A DNA stretch of 36,869 nucleotides, taken from the NCBI GenBank assembly GCA_007120035.1, contig SKON01000140.1:1-36869 (forward strand). Reading direction: 5' to 3'. The translations under genes and the position numbers were made by a program. Below are positions 1 to 7,597 of this stretch, one piece after another; position 1 is the stretch's first letter, and each line of letters opens with the position of its first letter. Below the pieces are notes generated by a model, which saw only the letters and a program-made list of their open reading frames with translations, was not told where the DNA came from and did not search any database. Source of the stretch: Myxococcales bacterium. GTDB taxonomy: Bacteria; Myxococcota_A; Bradymonadia; Bradymonadales; Bradymonadaceae.

Positions 1-354
1 GGAAGGGGGACCTTCATGTGGCTTCGTTCGAACTCGGGGTTCGCGTTGGGGTAGGCGTTGGGGTCCGCTGTCGGGTGTGGGTTTTCCACAGGGAGGGGGG
101 GGGAGTTGTCCACAGGGTTTTCAGATGTAGGGAATGTGGCGACCGGGGAGGTGTTGGAGGAGGTGGAGGGGGTGTAAGTGGTTGATGGGTATTCGGTTTG
201 GTGGGTTTTGGTGGTTCCCTGGTGGGGGAGATGGGTGGAAGTGGGAGTGATCCTCGAGGGTGTTGTGGGAAAGGCTGTGGAAAACCGATGTAAGTCAAGA
301 AGGTAGCGAGGATCCGTTGGAATAGGAGGGCTATGGTGGTTCGTTGAAGGACGA
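1..354. other. Gene-free G/T-rich region upstream of secA
   Basis: I see no convincing coding region here. The + strand is strongly G- and T-rich. The stretch holds four DnaA-box-like 9-mers, listed separately, and a perfect AGGAGG at 324-329 that precedes only a four-codon frame. A long minus-strand reading frame across it translates to a Pro/Thr-rich low-complexity peptide and is not credible as a gene. The region could be the 5' leader and promoter zone of secA, or part of a replication origin. Confidence 0.6.
82..284. promoter_or_regulatory. Cluster of DnaA-box-like 9-mers (possible origin or DnaA-regulated site)
   Basis: Against the consensus TTATCCACA, TTTTCCACA at 82-90 and TTGTCCACA at 106-114 lie on the + strand, each with one mismatch. 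TGTGGAAAA at 276-284 (one mismatch) and TGTGGGAAA at 264-272 (two mismatches) lie on the minus strand. The two pairs therefore face each other across about 150 gene-free bases. This arrangement is seen directly; DnaA binding is inference. No dnaA or dnaN is visible in the window, so an origin is only a possibility, and an AT-rich unwinding element is not obvious. Confidence 0.35.
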
Positions 355-486
355 ATGAGAGGCAGAAGAAGACCGTTAGCCGGTTCTGGCGACAACGCCA
401 AAGTTCTGGTATGGCTTTCGGGACGAAGGCCCACTTTTCCCAAGACGCGCCTACGAGCGCGACCGCAGGCGACAGGCTTATGCTGA
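355..486 (+). CDS. Possible 43-residue basic leader peptide overlapping the secA start
   Basis: An ATG at 355, preceded by GAAGGA, opens a 43-codon frame that ends with TGA at 484-486 and overlaps the secA ATG at 480. The predicted peptide is very basic: it begins MRGRRRPLAG, has a short hydrophobic patch AKVLVWLSG, and ends TRLRARPQATGLC. It has no signal peptide. Because secA itself has only a poor Shine-Dalgarno site, termination at this TGA could feed reinitiation at secA. The overlap is seen; translation and function are inference. SecM-type control of secA by an upstream peptide is known in E. coli, but this peptide shows no recognised arrest motif. Confidence 0.3.
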   Translation: MRGRRRPLAGSGDNAKVLVWLSGRRPTFPKTRLRARPQATGLC

Positions 487-3299
487 AATTACTCACCTCC
501 CTATTCGGCTCGGCGAACGAGCGCTACCTGAAAGACGCTCGCGCCCGAGTGACCAAGATCAACGATCTGGAATCGAAGTATGAGCCCCTGAGTGATGGGG
601 AACTGAAGGCGATGACCGGAAAGTTCCGGGAGCGCCTGGACAACGGGGAGACCCTGGACGAGATGCTGACCGAGGTGTTCGCCGTGGTGCGAGAGGCCTC
701 AAAGCGGGCACTGCAGATGCGTCATTACGACGTGCAGATGATCGGCGGGATGGTGATCCACGACGGGATGATCGCCGAGATGAAGACCGGTGAGGGGAAG
801 ACGCTGGTGGCGACGCTGCCGCTCTACCTGAACGCGCTGGAGGGGCGAGGAGCGCACCTGGTGACGGTGAACGACTATCTGGCGCAGCGGGACGCGGCGT
901 GGATGGGCAAAGTATACAGCTTCATGGGGATGAGCGTGGGGACGATCGTCAGCGATATGTCGCCGGCGGAGCGTAAGAAGGCCTACGGGAGCGACATCAC
1001 GTACGGGACGAACAACGAGTTCGGGTTCGACTACCTCCGGGACAACATGAAGTTCCGGTTGGAAGACTACGTGCAGCGCGAGCAGCGGTTCGCGATCGTG
1101 GACGAGGTGGACTCGATCCTGATCGATGAGGCCCGGACGCCGCTGATCATCAGCGGTAAGGCCGATATGCCGACGGATATGTACTTCGAGATCAACAAGG
1201 TGGTGCCCTATCTGAAGAAGGATGAGGACTACCTGGTGGACGAGGAGCACCGGACGGCGACGCTGACGGACACGGGGGTGGAGAAGCTGGAGGACCGGCT
1301 GGAGATCGACAACCTGTACGCCCTGAAGCACATCGAGATGGTGCACCATATCAACAAGGCGCTGCAGGCCCATACGCTCTACCAGAAGGGGGATCAGTAC
1401 ATCGTCAAGGACGGCCAGGTGATCATCGTCGATGAGTTCACGGGTCGTCCCATGCCGGGTCGTCGGTGGTCCGACGGGCTCCACCAGGCGGTGGAGGCCA
1501 AAGAAGGGGTGCCGATCAAGGACGAGAACCAGACGTTGGCGACGGTGACCTTCCAGAACTACTTCCGGATGTACGATAAGCTGGCGGGGATGACCGGTAC
1601 GGCGGCGACGGAGGCCGAGGAGTTCCACGAGATCTACAATCTGGAAGTCGTGGTGGTGCCGACGAATAAGCCGATCGCCCGGCTCGATCACGAGGACGTG
1701 ATCTTCCGGAGCTACGGAGAGAAGTTCAACGCCATCGTCGATCAGATCGTGGCGTGCAACGAGCAGGACCAGCCGGTGCTGGTGGGGACGACGAGCGTGG
1801 AGAAGTCGGAGGCGATCAGCCAGGTGCTGCGTCGGCGCCGGATCGCCCACAGCGTGTTGAACGCTAAGCACCACGATCGAGAGGCGGATATCGTGGCCCA
1901 GGCGGGTCGAAAGGGAGCGGTGACGATCGCGACGAACATGGCCGGTCGGGGGACGGACATCCTGCTGGGGGGGAACCCGGAGGCCATGGCCAACGATCTG
2001 GTGGGAGAGCCGGAGGTGCCGGAGTTCACGCCGGAGAACGAGAAGGATCAGTACTTCTCGCCGGAGTACCGGGAAGCCCTGGCGAAGTTCAAGGCCCAGT
2101 GCGCAGCGGAGAAGAAAGAGGTGCTCGACGCCGGGGGGCTCTTCATCATCGGCACGGAGCGGCATGAGTCCCGACGGATCGACAATCAGCTCCGGGGTCG
2201 TGCGGGTCGACAGGGAGATCCTGGTGGGAGCCGGTTCTTCCTCTCCCTGGAGGACGATCTTCTGCGGCTCTTCGGGGCGGAGAAGATCGGCAAGATCATG
2301 GACACCCTGAAGATGGAGGAGGGGGTGCCGATTGAGCACCGGATGGTGAGCCGGAGCCTGGAGAACGCCCAGAAGAAGGTGGAGGGGCGGAACTTCGACA
2401 TCCGGAAGAACCTCCTGGAGTACGACGATGTGATGGATATGCAGCGGAAGACGATCTACACGATGCGTCGGAACGTGCTGCGAGGAGAAGACGAGGACGG
2501 CCGGGATTTGTTGCAGATGTCCCTGGATCTCTTCGAGGACGTGGCGTTGTCGACGATTGAGTCCTACGCGTCCCGGGCGGTGCGTCACGAGGACTGGGAC
2601 ATCGAGGGCCTGGAGGCGGCGCTGGAGCAGATCTTCAGCCTCACGTTCGACTTCAGCGATCTGACGGGGCGCGACTCCATCGAAGAGGCGGTGTGGGATC
2701 AGATCACGGTGATGTTTAAGGAGAAAGAGGGGCTCCTGGACGAGCTGGCGGGGAAGATCAACGACCGCCGCGACGAACAGCGAGCCCTGGCGGAGGCCAA
2801 CGCCGAGGACGGGGAGGAGATCGACGAGTCCCGGTACGAGCATGTGGACGGGCGCAAGCTGATGATCGAGCAGATCCAGAATCGGTATCTGCGGGCCATC
2901 GACCGGTTCTGGCGGCAGCATCTGCAGGCCATGGACCAGCTCCGGGACGGGATCGGGATGAGCGGGTACGCCCGGAAGGATCCGAAGCAGGAGTACAAGA
3001 AGAAGGGCTACGACCTCTTCGTGGACCTGCTGTTGAACATCAAGACCAACGTGGTGGAGTTCATCGCCAAGTTCGAGGTGCAGACGCCGGAGAGCCTGGT
3101 GGAGCGCAAACCGCCGCAGCCCCAGGTGCCGAAGAAGATCATCTTCAACCGGCCCGGGGTGACCGTGGACGCCGAAGAGGACGAAGAGGATACGTTCAAG
3201 CGAGAGCTGCCGAAGGTAGGGCGAAACGATCCCTGTCCCTGCGGGAGCGGCAAGAAGTACAAGAGCTGCTGTCTGCGTAAGGAGCGGGCGGCGTCATGA
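480..3299 (+). CDS. secA: SecA preprotein translocase ATPase
   Basis: SecA is the cytoplasmic motor that pushes unfolded preproteins through SecYEG using ATP. The 939-residue product has the full family architecture: Walker A GEGKT at about 104-108, Walker B DEVD at about 208-211, the ATNMAGRGTDI and QLRGRAGRQGDPG motifs of the second nucleotide-binding fold, and a C-terminal zinc-binding tail CPCGSGKKYKSCC at about 919-931 that contacts SecB and lipids. I start at ATG 480 because MLKLLTSLFGS matches the family N-terminus. An upstream in-frame ATG at 411 would add 23 atypical residues and has no ribosome-binding site. The stop overlaps the folB start as ATGA, so the two are translationally coupled. 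The identification is secure. Confidence 0.98.
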   Translation: MLKLLTSLFGSANERYLKDARARVTKINDLESKYEPLSDGELKAMTGKFRERLDNGETLDEMLTEVFAVVREASKRALQMRHYDVQMIGGMVIHDGMIAEMKTGEGKTLVATLPLYLNALEGRGAHLVTVNDYLAQRDAAWMGKVYSFMGMSVGTIVSDMSPAERKKAYGSDITYGTNNEFGFDYLRDNMKFRLEDYVQREQRFAIVDEVDSILIDEARTPLIISGKADMPTDMYFEINKVVPYLKKDEDYLVDEEHRTATLTDTGVEKLEDRLEIDNLYALKHIEMVHHINKALQAHTLYQKGDQYIVKDGQVIIVDEFTGRPMPGRRWSDGLHQAVEAKEGVPIKDENQTLATVTFQNYFRMYDKLAGMTGTAATEAEEFHEIYNLEVVVVPTNKPIARLDHEDVIFRSYGEKFNAIVDQIVACNEQDQPVLVGTTSVEKSEAISQVLRRRRIAHSVLNAKHHDREADIVAQAGRKGAVTIATNMAGRGTDILLGGNPEAMANDLVGEPEVPEFTPENEKDQYFSPEYREALAKFKAQCAAEKKEVLDAGGLFIIGTERHESRRIDNQLRGRAGRQGDPGGSRFFLSLEDDLLRLFGAEKIGKIMDTLKMEEGVPIEHRMVSRSLENAQKKVEGRNFDIRKNLLEYDDVMDMQRKTIYTMRRNVLRGEDEDGRDLLQMSLDLFEDVALSTIESYASRAVRHEDWDIEGLEAALEQIFSLTFDFSDLTGRDSIEEAVWDQITVMFKEKEGLLDELAGKINDRRDEQRALAEANAEDGEEIDESRYEHVDGRKLMIEQIQNRYLRAIDRFWRQHLQAMDQLRDGIGMSGYARKDPKQEYKKKGYDLFVDLLLNIKTNVVEFIAKFEVQTPESLVERKPPQPQVPKKIIFNRPGVTVDAEEDEEDTFKRELPKVGRNDPCPCGSGKKYKSCCLRKERAAS

Positions 3300-3664
3300 G
3301 GGTCTTTGTGCGGGGCCTGGAGTTTACGGGGCTCCACGGGGTGTACGAGGAGGAGCGCCGGGAGGGGCGGCTCTTCCAGGTGGACCTGGAAGCGGTGGTG
3401 TCCGAGGAGGGATCTTCCACGTCGGATGAGCTTTCGGAGACGCTGGACTACCGACGGCTGGCGGAGATCGTCACCGAGGTGGCCCACGGGCCGAGCCGGT
3501 TTCTGGTGGAGAAGTTGGCCGGGGAGATCCTGGATCGGACCCTGGGGGGATATCCGGAGGTCGAAGAGGCCACGGTAGAGATACGAAAGCACGCGCCCGA
3601 CGTGGTGGGAGAGCCAAAGTGGGTGGGGGTGCGGCTGACCAGGGGTCGAGAGCGAGAGGGGTAG
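3296..3664 (+). CDS. folB: Dihydroneopterin aldolase (FolB)
   Basis: FolB converts 7,8-dihydroneopterin to 6-hydroxymethyl-dihydropterin and glycolaldehyde in folate synthesis. The 122-residue protein has the usual family length and landmarks: GLHGVYEEE near residues 12-20 with the substrate-contacting Glu, LDYRRLAEIV in the middle, LVEKLAGEIL around 70-79, and the catalytic Lys in IRKHAP (Lys98). Its ATG overlaps the secA stop, and the gene is followed closely by an M50 protease, so it is probably co-transcribed with both. No other folate gene is present nearby, so its position behind secA reflects chromosomal packing rather than pathway clustering. Confidence 0.9.
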   Translation: MRVFVRGLEFTGLHGVYEEERREGRLFQVDLEAVVSEEGSSTSDELSETLDYRRLAEIVTEVAHGPSRFLVEKLAGEILDRTLGGYPEVEEATVEIRKHAPDVVGEPKWVGVRLTRGREREG

Positions 3665-3669
3665 AGAGG

Positions 3670-4653
3670 ATGTTTTTTCAACCATCGGGACTTCATTTCT
3701 TCACGTTCCGTGGCGTCGAGGTGTACCTGACGCTGTGGTACGGGATCTTGATGGGGTTTGTGATCTTCCTGTGGCCGGCGATGGGGTCGATGACCATGGC
3801 CGACGGGGTGTTGATCGCGCTGGCGATCACGATCTCGTTGTTGGTCCACGAGTTCGGTCACGCCTTTATGGCGAAGCGGTACAGCCTGTCGCCGACGATC
3901 GTGCTGCACGCCTTCGGGGGGTTCTGCGCCTATGCCCGGGAGGCGCCCAGCGACGGAGACGACGCCCGGGTGGTGTTCGCCGGTCCCCTGGCGGGGTTGG
4001 TACTGGCGGGGCTGGTGTTTGTGTTCACCCTGGTAGCGCCCGGGGTGGTGGGGGCCCACCCGATGATCACCCTCTTTGTGTCGGCCCTGCTCTTCATCAA
4101 CCTGGTGTGGAGTCTGATCAACCTCTTGCTGCCGATCTATCCCCTGGACGGGGGACAGCTCTTTCACCTGCTGATGCGGCGGTTCATGGAGGAGGAGAAG
4201 GCCCGGCGGGTGGCGTTGAACGTGAGCATCTTCACGATGATCCCCGTGGGGCTCGTGGCGTTTCTGATGTGGACGAGTTTTCTGATCGCCATCTTCGCGG
4301 TGTTCGTATTGATGGATAACTTCATGGCCCTGCAGCAGGATCGGCCGCTTGTGCATCGGCGGTCGGGGAGGTCGTCGGCGAAGGCGTCGAGCTTCCACGA
4401 GGAGTTGTTGCAGGAGGCCAGGGAGGCCCTGGAGAAGGAGGACTGGCGGGAGGCGGCCCGGCTGGCCCATCACATGCGGTCCGTGGGGTCCATGCCGGCG
4501 AAGATGCTGGACCAGGTGTGGACGATCTTGGGGGTGGCGACGGTGGAGATGGGGGAGTACGAGGAGGCGGCGAAGTATCTGGAGCGGGCGCCGAAGTCGG
4601 GGGTGGTGAAGAAGGCCCTGCAGCGGTGTGAGAGGGGCCGGACCGAGGGGTGA
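3670..4653 (+). CDS. M50 family site-2-type membrane metalloprotease with C-terminal helical repeat region
   Basis: This 327-residue integral membrane protein has the zinc-protease motif HEFGH (His60, Glu61, His64) inside a transmembrane helix and the third ligand motif YPLDGG (Asp160), both diagnostic of M50 intramembrane proteases. Several hydrophobic helices lie between residues 20 and 225. Residues about 240-327 form a soluble helical region resembling TPR-like repeats (an AREALEKEDWREAARLAHHM block and an MGEYEEAAKYLERA block), which could recognise a partner. The start is ATG 3670 behind GAGAGG; an earlier in-frame start lies inside folB. The substrate is unknown. Such rhomboid-like 'minimal' M50 proteins are common, and many have no assigned target. 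Confidence 0.85.
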   Translation: MFFQPSGLHFFTFRGVEVYLTLWYGILMGFVIFLWPAMGSMTMADGVLIALAITISLLVHEFGHAFMAKRYSLSPTIVLHAFGGFCAYAREAPSDGDDARVVFAGPLAGLVLAGLVFVFTLVAPGVVGAHPMITLFVSALLFINLVWSLINLLLPIYPLDGGQLFHLLMRRFMEEEKARRVALNVSIFTMIPVGLVAFLMWTSFLIAIFAVFVLMDNFMALQQDRPLVHRRSGRSSAKASSFHEELLQEAREALEKEDWREAARLAHHMRSVGSMPAKMLDQVWTILGVATVEMGEYEEAAKYLERAPKSGVVKKALQRCERGRTEG

Positions 4654-4662
4654 GGTTCGAGG

Positions 4663-4690
4663 TTGCAAGAAACGCGGGGGTGCATAGACT
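4663..4690 (+). promoter_or_regulatory. Predicted sigma70-type promoter of the tenA riboswitch transcript
   Basis: TTGCAA at 4663-4668 and TAGACT at 4685-4690 are separated by 16 bases. The predicted start near 4697 would produce a leader of about 120 nucleotides containing the entire TPP aptamer and its competing hairpin. This is a motif-level prediction, supported by its placement just upstream of the riboswitch. Confidence 0.45.
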
Positions 4691-4726
4691 GCGTCTTCCT
4701 TCACAGGAGCTTGACTGGGGCACGGG

Positions 4727-4808
4727 CCTCGGTGGGGTGCCCGTAGTGGGCTGAGAACATACCCATGGAACCTGAACCGGTTCATACCGGCGTAGGGAAA
4801 GCGTGAGG
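4727..4808 (+). ncRNA. TPP riboswitch (THI element) controlling tenA
   Basis: The conserved THI-box blocks appear in order: GGGGTGCCC, a short CCC/GGG P3 stem, CTGAGA, ATACCC, GAACCTGA, then an ACCGG/CCGG P4-P5 region and CGTAGGGAA. The closing P1 stem can be formed by CCTC at 4727-4730 with GAGG at 4805-4808. The latter is part of the tenA Shine-Dalgarno sequence GAGGAG, so ligand binding would hide the ribosome-binding site. A competing hairpin, GGGCAC at 4718-4723 with GTGCCC at 4737-4742, would break the aptamer. There is no U-tract, so control is more likely translational than by termination. Family identification is strong; the mechanism is inference. Confidence 0.93.
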
Positions 4809-4816
4809 AGAACAAG

Positions 4817-5515
4817 ATGAACCTGAACCGACCTTTTGATGTGCCGCCTTTTGCTCGTCGATGCATTGAGGCCGCCGCCAGTCAGTGGGGGGCGTCCTTT
4901 GAGCATCCCTTCGTGTTGGCGCTGGCCGACGGGACGTTGGACAGCGAGCGGTTTGCTTTTTACCAGATGCAGGACGCCCGGTATCTGGAGGCCTTCGCCG
5001 ACGCGTCGTGCATCATCTCGACGCGGTGTACGGATCCGCTGGACAAGTTGTGGTTTGTGGACTCGGCGCGGATCGCCCTGGTGACCGAGGGAGAGCTCCA
5101 CGCCGGGTATGGAGAGAAGCTGGGGTATACGGCGGAGGACGTGGCGAAGATCGAGCTGACGCCGAACAACCGGGCCTACCAGGATCATATGATCTCCCAG
5201 GCCACCCGGGGGACCCTGGTGGAGGCCGTGGGGGCCCTGACGCCCTGTCCGTGGCTCTACATCGATCTGGGGGCCCACCTCTTGGAGCGGCTGGGGACGA
5301 TCGAGGACGATCACCCTTACGCGGACTGGCTTCGGATGTACTCCGACGAGGGGTTCCACGACTACATGGACCAGATTCTGAAGCGGCTTCAGCGGTTCGC
5401 CGACGCCGCCGATGAGCCGGCCCGGGAGCGGGCGGTGGAGAACTTCGTGACCAGCGCCCGGTATGAGTGGATGTTCTGGCAGCAGGCCTGGGAGAAGCAG
5501 GAGTGGCCTCGCTAA
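4817..5515 (+). CDS. tenA: TenA-type thiaminase II / aminopyrimidine aminohydrolase
   Basis: TenA hydrolyses degraded thiamin pyrimidines (aminopyrimidine to hydroxymethylpyrimidine) for thiamin salvage and can also cleave thiamin. The 232-residue all-helical protein has the family residues: YQMQDARYL with Asp53, the nucleophile Cys144 in TPCPWLY, and the C-terminal Glu217 in YEWMFWQ, so it belongs to the cysteine-containing TenA_C class. It sits directly behind a TPP riboswitch whose closing stem overlaps its Shine-Dalgarno GAGGAG, which independently ties it to thiamin metabolism. No other thiamin gene is adjacent, so it appears to be a single-gene riboswitch regulon member. Confidence 0.93.
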   Translation: MNLNRPFDVPPFARRCIEAAASQWGASFEHPFVLALADGTLDSERFAFYQMQDARYLEAFADASCIISTRCTDPLDKLWFVDSARIALVTEGELHAGYGEKLGYTAEDVAKIELTPNNRAYQDHMISQATRGTLVEAVGALTPCPWLYIDLGAHLLERLGTIEDDHPYADWLRMYSDEGFHDYMDQILKRLQRFADAADEPARERAVENFVTSARYEWMFWQQAWEKQEWPR

Positions 5516-5520
5516 ATTTG

Positions 5521-5599
5521 GGGGCGCCCCGCTGATTGGACAGCGCCGGTGGGTTCTGGTAAAGGTGCCCGTGACTCACCGGCGCCCAGTGGGGGCGCC
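5521..5599 (+). promoter_or_regulatory. Structured leader between tenA and the RNA helicase (mutually exclusive hairpins)
   Basis: This stretch begins with the palindrome GGGGCGCCCC (5521-5530). A long hairpin then forms from GCGCCGGTG (5543-5551) and CACCGGCGC (5577-5585), extendable inward to 13 pairs with two G-U pairs. The distal strand of that stem overlaps GGCGCCC (5581-5587), which instead pairs perfectly with GGGCGCC (5593-5599) around a five-base loop. The two folds cannot coexist. No U-tract follows, so this is not a classical terminator. It may be a regulatory 5' UTR of the helicase; the pairing is seen, the role is inferred. Confidence 0.4.
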
Positions 5600-5620
5600 T
5601 CATCTTACCACGGACAATCG

Positions 5621-6979
5621 TTGAAGAAATTTTCGGAACTGGACCTGATCGACCCGTTGCAGCGGGCGATTGAAGCGAAGAACTATACCCAACCCACCCC
5701 CATTCAGGCTCAAGCAATTCCGCCCCTCTTAGAGGGACGAGACGTGCTGGGCTGCGCTCAGACGGGGACGGGGAAGACGGCGGCGTTTACGCTGCCCATG
5801 TTGCAACACCTGGCCGGGAGCGGGGCCAAGAAAGGAACGTCGAAGCGGAGCATCCGGGCGCTGATCCTGTCGCCGACCCGGGAGCTGGCCGGGCAGATCG
5901 GGGAGTCCGTCAAAGAGTACGGGCGGTATCTGTCGATGACGTCGCTGGTGGTGTTCGGAGGGGTGAACGAGAAGCCCCAGATCCGGGCGTTGGAGCGGGG
6001 CGTGGACGTGTTGGTGGCCTGCCCGGGGCGGCTCCTGGACCTCCACGGGCGAGGGTTTGTGGACCTGTCGCAGGTGGAGATCTTCGTCCTCGATGAGGCG
6101 GATCGGATGCTGGATATGGGGTTTCTGCCGGATGTGAAGCGGATCATGAAGGCCCTGCCACAGCGGCGACAGAACCTGCTCTTTTCGGCGACCATGCCGA
6201 CGAGCGTGGAGGGGTTGGCCCGAAAGATCTTGAGCGATCCGCTGCGGATCGACATCAGCCCGGAGGAGCCGACGGTAGACGCCATCGATCAGACCCTGAT
6301 GTTCGTGCAGCGCTCCGATAAGGCGAAGCTCTTGTGCGAGCTCCTGGCGGCCCGGCCCGTGGACTCCACGATCGTGTTCACCCGTACGAAGCACGGGGCC
6401 AACCGCCTGACGAAGAAGCTGGATCGAGCGGGCTTTTCGGCGATGGCGATCCACGGCAATAAGTCCCAGAACGCCCGGCGGCGGGCGCTGAATCAGTTTC
6501 AGGAGGGCACCGTGGATGTGTTGGTGGCCACCGACGTGGCCGCCCGGGGGATCGACGTGGAGACCGTGACCCATGTGTTCAACTTCGACCTGCCCGACGA
6601 TCCCGAGAGCTACGTGCATCGGATCGGGCGGACCGGCCGCGCCGGTCGAAAGGGGACGGCCATCGCCTTCTGTGATGAGCGGCAAGGGGATCAGCTCAAG
6701 GCCGTGGAGAAGGTGCTCGGGGAAGAGCTGACGATCGATGAGGATCAGCCCTACCACAGCGCGGAGTTGATGGCGGCGGCGGCAGCGGGGAGGCCGAGCT
6801 CTTCGGGGGGGCGTAAGAAGTCTCGAGGCGGTCGGTCGCGAGGGCGTCGGTCCCGGGGACGACGAAGCTCGGGCCGCTCCAAAGGTTCGCCGTCCAATGG
6901 CGAACAGTCACCGAATCGGTCCCAGGGCAATGGGCGGAAGCGAAGGCGGTCGAAGTCGGGGTGGCGGCCGAAGAGCTGA
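5621..6979 (+). CDS. DEAD-box ATP-dependent RNA helicase (RhlE-like)
   Basis: This RNA helicase remodels rRNA or mRNA structures. All motifs are present: Q-motif YTQPTPIQAQ, motif I AQTGTGKT, Ia PTRELAGQ, II DEAD (about 158-161), III SAT, V ATDVAARGIDV and VI HRIGRTGRAGR. A highly basic Arg/Ser/Gly tail from about residue 390 to the end should bind RNA nonspecifically, as in RhlE and related proteins. I choose TTG 5621, giving MKKFSELDL, which matches the family N-terminus. A GTG at 5549 would add 24 residues, but it lies inside the leader hairpin, so the start is uncertain. RNA helicases of this class are often induced by cold and controlled through structured leaders, which fits the upstream folds. 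Confidence 0.9.
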   Translation: MKKFSELDLIDPLQRAIEAKNYTQPTPIQAQAIPPLLEGRDVLGCAQTGTGKTAAFTLPMLQHLAGSGAKKGTSKRSIRALILSPTRELAGQIGESVKEYGRYLSMTSLVVFGGVNEKPQIRALERGVDVLVACPGRLLDLHGRGFVDLSQVEIFVLDEADRMLDMGFLPDVKRIMKALPQRRQNLLFSATMPTSVEGLARKILSDPLRIDISPEEPTVDAIDQTLMFVQRSDKAKLLCELLAARPVDSTIVFTRTKHGANRLTKKLDRAGFSAMAIHGNKSQNARRRALNQFQEGTVDVLVATDVAARGIDVETVTHVFNFDLPDDPESYVHRIGRTGRAGRKGTAIAFCDERQGDQLKAVEKVLGEELTIDEDQPYHSAELMAAAAAGRPSSSGGRKKSRGGRSRGRRSRGRRSSGRSKGSPSNGEQSPNRSQGNGRKRRRSKSGWRPKS

Positions 6980-7042
6980 GGTCTTCTGGCCACCGAGCCA
7001 GTCTGGGCGTATCCTGCGGGGGACTGAAGGCGGAGGCGACCG

Positions 7043-7597
7043 ATGACGGAGGAAGACGAAGAGGGTGGGCTGGGAGGGTTTGACGACCTGCTGTCGGAGG
7101 CCGGGGGGTCGTCGTTTGCCTGGGAGGGGGAAGTCCTGGATGGGGAGGGGGAGGATGACCTGTCGGTGCTGGCCTTTCGGGTGGGAGAGGACCGGTACTG
7201 CGTGAGCGGGGACTCCGTGCGGGAGGTGTTGGGGAGCGCCGAGGTCACGCCATTGCCGGGGGCGCCGGAGTATCTGTTGGGGATCACGATCCTGCGGCGT
7301 CAGGTGGTGGGGTTGTTGGCGATGGATCGGTTTCTGGGACGAGCTCGGGAGCGGGAGGTGCCCGTGGAGGAGCTACGGGTGTTGGTGGTGGAGACGGCCC
7401 ATTATGTGGCGGGGATCGTGGTGGATGAGATCACGGGGTTGAGGGGGTGGCCGAAGGGGGCCATGGATCCGGCGACCCTGCCGGAGAACTTCCATAGTGG
7501 GACCCGTCGGTATGCGGTGGGGTGCCGGGCGATCGACGAGGGCCTGGAGGTGCTCCTGGACCTGGAGGAGCTCCTCGACGCGGCAGCGATCCAATGA
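7043..7597 (+). CDS. cheW: CheW-type chemosensory coupling protein
   Basis: CheW scaffolds couple chemoreceptors to the CheA kinase. The 184-residue product has an acidic N-terminal extension of about 45 residues, then a complete CheW fold: LAFRVGEDRYCV, the VREVL strand, the hallmark LPGAPEYLLGITILRRQVVGLL segment, and a late DEITGLRGWP region. It is the first gene of a cluster followed at once by a second CheW-like gene (ATGA overlap), an MCP and a CheA hybrid. GGCGGAGG precedes the ATG. The acidic extension is unusual for a plain CheW. Whether the output is motility or another behaviour cannot be told from the window. Confidence 0.88.
   Translation: MTEEDEEGGLGGFDDLLSEAGGSSFAWEGEVLDGEGEDDLSVLAFRVGEDRYCVSGDSVREVLGSAEVTPLPGAPEYLLGITILRRQVVGLLAMDRFLGRAREREVPVEELRVLVVETAHYVAGIVVDEITGLRGWPKGAMDPATLPENFHSGTRRYAVGCRAIDEGLEVLLDLEELLDAAAIQ

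Noticed and set aside
324..347. Four-codon frame behind a perfect AGGAGG before secA
   Set aside because: The spacing to the ATG is only three bases and the frame (ATG GTG GTT CGT TGA) is too short to judge; chance is likely in G-rich DNA.
411..482. Upstream ATG as the secA start
   Set aside because: It adds 23 residues not typical of SecA and has no Shine-Dalgarno; ATG 480 yields the family N-terminus.
355..486. RAPP- or SecM-type arrest motif in the secA leader peptide
   Set aside because: The end of the peptide has RARP, not RAPP or RAGP at the expected context, and there is no signal sequence, so I do not call it an arrest peptide.
699..2921. 740-codon open frame on the minus strand opposite secA
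   Set aside because: It is antisense to an unmistakable secA and translates to His/Leu/Pro-rich sequence without domains; long shadow frames are expected at this GC content.
5549..5620. GTG 5549 as the helicase start
   Set aside because: It lies inside a stable hairpin and adds 24 residues without family resemblance; it is kept only as an alternative.
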